A stretch of DNA of 7,712 nt from Methanobrevibacter_A sp964547125 (GTDB lineage Archaea > Methanobacteriota > Methanobacteria > Methanobacteriales > Methanobacteriaceae), in contig CAZJLS010000073.1 of assembly GCA_964547125.1 (NCBI GenBank), positions 1 through 7,712 of the forward strand, read 5' to 3'. The position numbers were made by a program, and so were the translations under genes. This document shows, piece after piece, positions 1-3,987 of the stretch; the first letter of the stretch is position 1, and every line of letters begins with the position of its first letter. The notes beneath the pieces were generated by a model. It did no database searches. It was not told the origin of the DNA and saw nothing but the letters and a program-made list of their open reading frames with translations.

Positions 1-98
1 CTAGTGCTTGTGGTAGTGAAGTAGGTACTGCTTGTGGTAGTGAGGTTGTTGCTAGTGCTTGTGGTAGTGAAGTAAACACAGCATGCGGTAGCGAAATA
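1..98 (+). repeat. Tandem repeat encoding four ACGSE units
   Basis: Four tandem units of 24 or 27 bases encode [ST]-A-C-G-S-E-[VI]. Bases 1-23 and 52-74 are identical over 23 nucleotides, a 51-base (17-codon) period, so units 1 and 3 look recently duplicated. The last unit (75-98) encodes the same residues with different codons (GCA TGC GGT AGC), so its protein sequence has been kept while the DNA diverged. More copies may lie upstream of the window. Confidence 0.85.
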
Positions 99-107
99 TA
101 CAACTAA
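1..107 (+). CDS. 3' end of a Cys-repeat peptide gene, candidate RiPP precursor (5' partial)
   Basis: The open frame begins at base 3 (bases 1-2 complete a probable Ala codon) and ends with TAA at 105-107. The visible 34 residues are four copies of a short unit: SACGSEV, GTACGSEVVA, SACGSEV and NTACGSEIYN. Cysteines lie at bases 9, 33, 60 and 84, so they are 8, 9 and 8 residues apart, always as A-C-G-S-E. A small Cys-repeat tail directly upstream of a radical SAM/SPASM enzyme is the arrangement expected of a ribosomally made, post-translationally modified peptide with several cores. From memory, methanogens have a Cys-rich peptide family paired with radical SAM enzymes (TIGR04165 with TIGR04083); I could not test membership. 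The leader and true start are outside the window, so it could instead be the tail of a longer metal-binding or surface protein. The coding frame is sure; the RiPP role is inferred. Confidence 0.6.
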   Translation, partial: SACGSEVGTACGSEVVASACGSEVNTACGSEIYN

Positions 108-125
108 ATAAAACAAAAATAAAAC

Positions 126-133
126 TTTATATA
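126..133 (+). promoter_or_regulatory. Archaeal box A (TTTATATA) upstream of the radical SAM gene
   Basis: This is an exact match to the methanogen TATA-box consensus TTTATATA, in the spacer after the Cys-repeat gene. With the usual spacing of about 25 bases, transcription would start near 155, leaving a leader of roughly 85 bases before the ATG at 240. The sequence match is seen; its use as a promoter is inferred. If real, the radical SAM operon can be transcribed separately from the peptide gene. Confidence 0.5.
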
Positions 134-152
134 ACTATTTTTAAAACAATTC

Positions 153-205
153 TTTTTTTGGGATTAATAATAAATCTCAAAAAAAATATCATTTTTTCTT
201 TTTTT
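153..205 (+). terminator. Hairpin plus T-run between peptide and radical SAM genes
   Basis: Bases 153-165 pair with 173-185 (13 pairs, one G-U) around a 7-base AATAATA loop. Six bases later comes a T-run (T6, C, T7 at 192-205). This could terminate transcripts of the upstream peptide gene. Because it lies downstream of the box A at 126-133, it could also act as a leader attenuator for the radical SAM operon. Much of the stem is T7 against A7, so stability is modest; archaeal termination depends mainly on the T-run. Confidence 0.45.
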
Positions 206-239
206 AAAATATAATAACTCCTGGAGATTTCATAAAAAC

Positions 240-1265
240 ATGACAGATTTTTTCGCATTTCAATGGCATATACTAGACGATTGTGACCAAAGATGTAAAC
301 ACTGCTACATATTCTCAGAAGACAATAATAAACCACTACTAACAATGAAATATGAAGATATTGAAAAAATATTAGACAACTGTCTAGAAATGTGCGAAAA
401 ATTCAACAGAAAACCCTACTTCAGCATAACTGGTGGAGACCCAATATTACACCCAAACTTCTGGCAAATACTAGAACTACTAAAAGAAAAACAAGTAGAT
501 TACAGCATACTTGGAAACCCATTCCACCTAACAGATGAAGTATGTAAAAAACTACATGATTTAAAATGCAGACAATACCAATTATCACTAGACGGACTAG
601 AAAAAACACATGATTATTTTAGAAAACCAGGATCATTTAAGATAACAATAGAAAAAATACACACATTACGTAAAAATGGTGTAAAAGCAAGTATAATGAC
701 AACAGTATCAAAAACAAATATTGATGAAATACCTGGAATAATAGATGTAGCAGTAGAAAACGAAGCAGACCTATTCAGTTTCTCAAGATACTGTCCAACA
801 AGCCTAGAAAAAACAGCACAAATGACAAGTGAAGAATACCATCAACTATTAGAAAAAGTATGGTTAAAATTCGAAGAATATAAAGACAAAAAAACCTATT
901 TCAACCTTAAAGATCACTTATGGACACTATTTTTATATGAAAAAGGACTATTCAAAATACCAGAAAACCTAGATGAAAACACAATATATGATGGATGTAA
1001 CTGTGGAAATAGTCACTTAACAATATTACCCTCTGGTGACGTGTTTGCATGCCGTAGAATGGAAAGTAAAATAGGCAATGCATTAACAGATAAAATGACT
1101 GAAATATTCACAAGCAATGAAATGAATTATTATCGCCAATATGATAAATTCGAAAAATGCAGTAAATGTGAACTACTACGATTCTGCAGAGGATGTCCAG
1201 CAGTAAGTTATGGATACACACACAACTTCTACTCACCAGACCCACAATGCTGGAAAAAAATATAG
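240..1265 (+). CDS. Radical SAM/SPASM peptide-modifying enzyme
   Basis: This 341-residue protein is a cytoplasmic radical SAM enzyme. The [4Fe-4S] motif is CDQRCKHC (Cys15, Cys19, Cys22), followed by the SAM-contacting GGDP at 65-68, typical of the AdoMet barrel. The C-terminus carries a SPASM domain for auxiliary Fe-S clusters: Cys255, GDVFAC ending at Cys271, then Cys307, Cys310, Cys316, Cys319 and a final Cys337, plus an extra Cys253. The last pair is CX2C where the usual pattern is CX3C. SPASM enzymes commonly modify ribosomal peptides (sactipeptides, ranthipeptides) or mature enzymes. No separate N-terminal peptide-recognition domain is visible, since the barrel starts at once. The start is set by the ATG at 240 with GGAG at 223-226. 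It follows a gene with four ACGSE repeats, the likely substrate, and is 13 bases from the next gene. It may belong to the methanogen family TIGR04083 (recalled, not tested). Other SPASM maturase roles remain possible. Confidence 0.9.
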   Translation: MTDFFAFQWHILDDCDQRCKHCYIFSEDNNKPLLTMKYEDIEKILDNCLEMCEKFNRKPYFSITGGDPILHPNFWQILELLKEKQVDYSILGNPFHLTDEVCKKLHDLKCRQYQLSLDGLEKTHDYFRKPGSFKITIEKIHTLRKNGVKASIMTTVSKTNIDEIPGIIDVAVENEADLFSFSRYCPTSLEKTAQMTSEEYHQLLEKVWLKFEEYKDKKTYFNLKDHLWTLFLYEKGLFKIPENLDENTIYDGCNCGNSHLTILPSGDVFACRRMESKIGNALTDKMTEIFTSNEMNYYRQYDKFEKCSKCELLRFCRGCPAVSYGYTHNFYSPDPQCWKKI

Positions 1266-1278
1266 GGTTGATTAAAAT

Positions 1279-2235
1279 ATGAAAGCAATAGTACTAGAAA
1301 AACCAACAACACCTGAAGAAATGGAATTTAAAGAAATACCACTACCAAATGTAGTAGAAGGAAGAGTACTAGTAAAAATAGAAGCATTTGGATTAAACTA
1401 CTCAGAAGTATATCTAAGAAACAAAGAAATACTAGAACCATATATTAAAAAACCAATAGTTCCTGGAATAGAATGTGTAGGAACAATAGAAAACCCATCA
1501 GACTCAAACTTTAAAAAAGGAGATAAAGTAATCTGCTTAATGGGGGGAATGGGAAGAAGCTTCAATGGAAGCTATGCAGAATACTCACTAATCCCAAGTA
1601 AAAACATCTTCAAAATAGATACAACATTACCATTTGAAGAACTAGCAGCAATACCAGAAACATTCTTCACAGCATATGGCTCACTATTTGAAAACCTACA
1701 AATAAAAAAAGAAGACACAATACTAATACAAGCCGGAACATCAAGCCTAGGAATAGCAAGCATACAACTAGCAAAAGCAATAGGAGCACATGTAATAACA
1801 ACAATAAGAAACCTAGAAAAAACAGAATTCCTTAAAAAAATAGGAGCAGATGAAATATACACAACAGATGAAGAATTATACAAAAAACACCCACAAGACA
1901 TTAACAAAATACTAGATTTAATCGGACCAACCTCACTAAAAGAAACAATGAAACATGTAAAACCTGGAGGAATAATATGCTCAACAGGAATACTTGGAGG
2001 ACTAGAAGAATTCACAAACTTCAACCCAATAGCAGACATCCCAAACCAAGTATACTTAACAGGATTCCACAGTAACTTCCCAACACAAGAAAAAATTAAT
2101 AAACTATTCAATATAATAAATAAATACAAAATCAAACCACATATAGATAAAATATACCAATTCAAGGACATACAAAAAGCACATAGCGACCTTGAAAACC
2201 ATATCGGAACAGGAAAAAAAGTAATAAAAATATAA
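1279..2235 (+). CDS. Zinc-free medium-chain dehydrogenase/reductase (quinone oxidoreductase-like)
   Basis: The 318 residues form a complete member of the medium-chain dehydrogenase/reductase superfamily, quinone/alkene reductase branch, which uses NAD(P)H to reduce quinones or activated double bonds. The N-terminal GroES-like part runs to about 120, with PGIECVG at 62-68 and GDKV at 81-84. The Rossmann part has the nucleotide-binding AGTSSLGIASIQLAKAIGA at 152-170, a second-strand Arg at 177 that would fit NADPH, and GTGKKVIKI at the end. The catalytic and structural zinc cysteines of alcohol dehydrogenases are absent. It starts 13 bases after the radical SAM stop, with GGGTTGAT (1265-1272) as a weak ribosome binding site that overlaps the last base of that stop, so the two genes are probably co-transcribed. 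Its substrate is unknown; in this setting it might tailor a peptide or supply reducing power. The family call is firm, the role is not. Confidence 0.85.
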   Translation: MKAIVLEKPTTPEEMEFKEIPLPNVVEGRVLVKIEAFGLNYSEVYLRNKEILEPYIKKPIVPGIECVGTIENPSDSNFKKGDKVICLMGGMGRSFNGSYAEYSLIPSKNIFKIDTTLPFEELAAIPETFFTAYGSLFENLQIKKEDTILIQAGTSSLGIASIQLAKAIGAHVITTIRNLEKTEFLKKIGADEIYTTDEELYKKHPQDINKILDLIGPTSLKETMKHVKPGGIICSTGILGGLEEFTNFNPIADIPNQVYLTGFHSNFPTQEKINKLFNIINKYKIKPHIDKIYQFKDIQKAHSDLENHIGTGKKVIKI

Positions 2236-2240
2236 AAAAA

Positions 2241-2251
2241 AGTGTGTGTGA
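2241..2251 (+). promoter_or_regulatory. Weak ribosome binding site that decides the start at 2257
   Basis: The GTGTGTGA stretch partly matches the archaeal GGTGA Shine-Dalgarno core and ends about 5 bases before the ATG at 2257. Two in-frame GTG codons, at 2242 and 2248, lie within this stretch and have only poly-A before them, so they are poor start candidates. Confidence 0.45.
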
Positions 2252-2256
2252 AAAAT

Positions 2257-2865
2257 ATGACAACAAAAAAAGAATGCCTAGAACAAGTACGAGAAGTAAT
2301 AGATGGAGTACTCTCAACAGTAGACGAAAATGGAAACCCCCAATCAAGAATAATAGACATAATGCACATAGATGAAGAAACAGTATACTTCCTAACAGCA
2401 AGAGGAAAAAACGTTTACAAAGAAATAATAAACAACCCAAACATAAGCTACGTAAACCTAAAAGACAACAAATCAGTAAGAATAACAGGTAAAGCAGAAA
2501 AACTAAAAGACCAGAAAAAATGGATAGACATAATGTTTGATGAAAACAAATACATGAACAATGTTTACCCAGGAGATGCAAGATACATCCTAGAACCATT
2601 CAAAATAAGCACAGGAGAAATAGAATTCTTCGACCTAACACAAAAACCAATACTAAGAGAAAGCTTCACAATAGCAGATGGACAAATAACAGAAAAAGGA
2701 TTCATAATAAGTGAAGACTGCATAGAATGCGGAACATGCCAAGACCTATGCCCACAACAAATAATAGAAGAAGGAACACCATTCAAAATACAACAAAATC
2801 ACTGCCTACACTGTGGAATATGCTTTGAAAACTGTCCAGCAGAAGCAATAAAAAGAATAGAATAA
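2257..2865 (+). CDS. Pyridoxamine-phosphate-oxidase-like flavoprotein fused to a 2[4Fe-4S] ferredoxin
   Basis: From the ATG at 2257 the protein has 202 residues. Residues 1 to about 130 are a split-barrel flavin domain of the pyridoxamine 5'-phosphate oxidase-like group: early GVLSTVDENGNPQSR (17-31), then YFLTARGKNVYKEIINNP (44-61) and a VRITGKAE strand (74-81). Such domains bind FMN, sometimes F420 or heme. Residues 150-200 are a two-cluster bacterial-type ferredoxin with Cys155, 158, 161, 165 and Cys183, 186, 189, 193, each ending in Cys-Pro. A flavin next to two [4Fe-4S] clusters suits electron transfer between a hydride donor and one-electron acceptors. It is the third gene of the run, 21 bases after the oxidoreductase, and could reduce the radical SAM enzyme's clusters; that link is inferred. 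It is probably not a true PdxH, given the fusion and the short flavin domain. A GTG at 2242 would add five residues. Confidence 0.87.
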   Translation: MTTKKECLEQVREVIDGVLSTVDENGNPQSRIIDIMHIDEETVYFLTARGKNVYKEIINNPNISYVNLKDNKSVRITGKAEKLKDQKKWIDIMFDENKYMNNVYPGDARYILEPFKISTGEIEFFDLTQKPILRESFTIADGQITEKGFIISEDCIECGTCQDLCPQQIIEEGTPFKIQQNHCLHCGICFENCPAEAIKRIE

Positions 2866-2895
2866 AAAAAATCAAAAAAACTACCTACTACAATT

Positions 2896-2903
2896 TTTAT
2901 ATA
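2896..2903 (+). promoter_or_regulatory. Archaeal box A (TTTATATA) for the membrane-anchored protein
   Basis: This is a second exact TTTATATA, 31 bases after the stop of the flavin/ferredoxin gene. It predicts a transcription start near 2925 and a leader of about 70 bases before the next gene. No clear terminator separates it from the preceding operon, only a T5 run, so some read-through is likely. Confidence 0.55.
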
Positions 2904-2925
2904 CTCATAAAAACTTAATTTAAAA

Positions 2926-2953
2926 TATTGATTAAAAAAAATTTGAATCAATA
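2926..2953 (+). repeat. Perfect 8-bp inverted repeat in the leader
   Basis: TATTGATT (2926-2933) and AATCAATA (2946-2953) are exact reverse complements around a 12-base A-rich spacer. The left arm begins at about the transcription start predicted from the box A at 2896-2903. It could be an operator for a dimeric regulator or a hairpin at the 5' end of the mRNA. Confidence 0.55.
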
Positions 2954-2980
2954 ATTTTTAATTAAACAAAACTTTTTTTT

Positions 2981-2987
2981 GGATGAG
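2981..2987 (+). promoter_or_regulatory. Ribosome binding site GGATGAG that decides the start at 2995
   Basis: GGATGAG resembles the GGTGA core and stands 7 bases before the ATG at 2995. The ATG at 2983 sits inside this motif and has only a T-run before it, so it is probably not the start unless the mRNA is leaderless, which the box A position argues against. Confidence 0.45.
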
Positions 2988-2994
2988 AAAAAAA

Positions 2995-3537
2995 ATGAAT
3001 ATGAGAAATGTTGGAATTGTAGTTGTAATTATTGTTATAGCTATAGTTGGAGCTATCATACTACTAGGATCATCAGGAGGTACACTAGTAGAATATGATA
3101 ATAACTTCCACATAACAGTACCTGCAGATTTTAATGTTGAATTTGATGATGAAGGATCAATAACCTCAATAGCATCACCAGATAATTCATACATAGTAAT
3201 AATGGACGAATTGAGCCAAACAAATGGTAATAATATTGCAGAACAATATGATGCAATAAAAGAACAAGAAAACGATCCATTTATCACCGCTAATTTCCCA
3301 GAAGTATCTTCTTATCATTTAGGAGATAACACTATTTATGAGTTAGTATGTACTAACAGTTCATTAAATCGTGAAAATTATGCAGGTTTAGATGCTAATG
3401 CGGTTAGAGAAATAAGTATTGTCTTCCCAAATTCAGGTAAAGTCTACGACTTAATATTCGCAACAAATGGCACTATGTCTGAGTTATTCACACCTGAAAT
3501 AGAATCAATAATTAACAGTACAAGCATTGAACAATAA
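2995..3537 (+). CDS. Small protein with N-terminal membrane anchor, function unknown
   Basis: From the ATG at 2995 the protein has 180 residues; an ATG at 2983 would give 184. A short basic N-terminus (Arg4) leads into one hydrophobic helix at about 6-24, rich in Val and Ile, then GSSGG and a soluble domain of about 150 residues. No lipobox or clear signal-peptidase site is seen, so it is probably a single-pass anchor with the rest outside the cell. Three N-glycosylation sequons (Asn121, Asn158, Asn174) and one Cys (119) fit an exported domain. The domain opens with an FHITVPADFNVEF strand pattern and alternates short strands and turns, which reminds me of PsbP/Mog1-like folds, but this is a guess. 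I do not recognise the family. It has its own box A and terminator, so it is probably one transcription unit. Confidence 0.75.
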   Translation: MNMRNVGIVVVIIVIAIVGAIILLGSSGGTLVEYDNNFHITVPADFNVEFDDEGSITSIASPDNSYIVIMDELSQTNGNNIAEQYDAIKEQENDPFITANFPEVSSYHLGDNTIYELVCTNSSLNRENYAGLDANAVREISIVFPNSGKVYDLIFATNGTMSELFTPEIESIINSTSIEQ

Positions 3538-3550
3538 ATAAACAATTTTT

Positions 3551-3601
3551 ATAATAGAGGTTTAAATTTTAAAATCTCTATTATTTTATTCCATTTTTTT
3601 T
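3551..3601 (+). terminator. Hairpin with T-run after the membrane-anchored protein
   Basis: ATAATAGAG (3551-3559) and CTCTATTAT (3576-3584) are perfect 9-bp arms; one G-U and three A-T pairs can extend the stem inward. T-rich sequence follows, ending in T8 at 3594-3601. It sits 13 bases after the stop at 3537. This is the clearest terminator in the window. Confidence 0.7.
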
Positions 3602-3652
3602 AATTATCACAATAAATTTTTATTTTATCTTAAAAAAATATACTAATTTAAA

Positions 3653-3752
3653 NNNNNNNNNNNNNNNNNNNNNNNNNNNNNNNNNNNNNNNNNNNNNNNN
3701 NNNNNNNNNNNNNNNNNNNNNNNNNNNNNNNNNNNNNNNNNNNNNNNNNNNN
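3653..3752. other. Assembly gap (100 N)
   Basis: Exactly 100 Ns join two contigs, which is the customary placeholder for a gap of unknown length. The order and distance of the left and right halves are therefore not proven by sequence. The bases just outside it (3602-3652 and 3753-3774) are AT-rich and show no gene. Confidence 0.97.
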
Positions 3753-3774
3753 CATATTAATAAATAATAGTTGT

Positions 3775-3848
3775 AGCCTTTAACAAATAGGCTCAAAATT
3801 CAATATTTTTTTTTAACAATATTTTTTCATATTAAAAAAATTTGTTAA
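3775..3848 (+). repeat. Two hairpins with T-runs upstream of the adhesin-like gene
   Basis: AGCCT (3775-3779) pairs with AGGCT (3789-3793) around a 9-base loop, and a run of nine Ts follows at 3806-3814. A second, longer AT-rich hairpin covers 3813-3848: 3813-3819 pairs with 3842-3848, and after a bulged T3820, 3821-3827 pairs with 3835-3841, leaving a 7-base loop. Together they look like terminators, perhaps for a gene lost in the gap, on either strand. No coding frame is seen in 3753-3950. Confidence 0.4.
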
Positions 3849-3884
3849 TATAAAAAAAGTTTTAGATAATTCACCATTTTTCCT

Positions 3885-3932
3885 AAGCATATTGGATTTT
3901 TTTCACCAAAAGTAATATTATATAATATGCTT
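3885..3932 (+). repeat. Perfect 9-bp inverted repeat around the adhesin promoter
   Basis: AAGCATATT (3885-3893) and AATATGCTT (3924-3932) are exact reverse complements whose starts are 39 bases apart, close to four helical turns. The right arm overlaps the end of the TATA-like box at 3918-3925, so a protein bound there would compete with TBP. It is a candidate operator; no regulator gene is visible in the window. Confidence 0.5.
3918..3925 (+). promoter_or_regulatory. TATA-like box (TTATATAA) for the adhesin-like gene
   Basis: TTATATAA preceded by the purine-rich CCAAAAGTAA is a good box A with a possible BRE. It predicts transcription starting at about 3945-3950, leaving about 40 bases before the start at 3988 and including the strong ribosome binding site. 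Confidence 0.5.
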
Positions 3933-3950
3933 TATTTTTTTTGTTGAATT

Positions 3951-3983
3951 ATGAAATCTATTAAAAATTATAACGGGAGGTGA
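3951..3983 (+). other. Possible 10-codon upstream ORF overlapping the ribosome binding site
   Basis: ATG at 3951 opens a frame encoding MKSIKNYNGR; its TGA (3981-3983) is the last three bases of the GGGAGGTGA ribosome binding site of the adhesin-like gene. It lies at about the predicted transcription start, so it could be read as a leaderless mini-ORF. It is in a different frame from the adhesin. It may be chance. Confidence 0.2.
3975..3983 (+). promoter_or_regulatory. Strong ribosome binding site GGGAGGTGA of the adhesin-like gene
   Basis: GGAGGTGA is a full match to the archaeal anti-Shine-Dalgarno. It ends 4 bases before the in-frame ACG at 3988, ideal start spacing, while the first in-frame ATG (4027) is 43 bases away and inside the signal peptide. 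This places the start at 3988 in spite of the codon. Confidence 0.75.
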
Positions 3984-3987
3984 AATA

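Noticed and set aside
1..98. CRISPR array
   Set aside because: The repeats are contiguous, in frame and encode a conserved peptide unit; there are no unique spacers of regular length.
206..214. AAAATATAAT as an alternative promoter for the radical SAM gene
   Set aside because: It would start transcription near 235, removing the GGAG ribosome binding site at 223-226; the exact TTTATATA at 126-133 fits better.
127..345. Minus-strand 72-codon frame overlapping the spacer and the radical SAM start
   Set aside because: It covers the start of a well-supported plus-strand gene and its residues are low-complexity hydrophobic and basic; no ribosome binding site or family resemblance.
2242..2256. GTG start for the flavin-ferredoxin protein
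   Set aside because: Only poly-A precedes it, and the GTG repeat itself serves better as the ribosome binding site for the ATG at 2257.
1572..2369. Long minus-strand frame (265 codons) across the oxidoreductase
   Set aside because: It is a shadow produced by the T-poor coding strand: it spans the end of one real gene and the start of another, and its protein is rich in Ser, Phe and Cys with no domain.
2162..2599. Minus-strand Leu-rich frame resembling a membrane protein
   Set aside because: The Leu/Phe richness comes from reading A-rich codons backwards; it overlaps two real genes and has no start signal.
3753..3950. Small RNA or riboswitch upstream of the adhesin
   Set aside because: The hairpins are short and AT-rich and match no riboswitch fold I know; terminators or operators explain them more simply.
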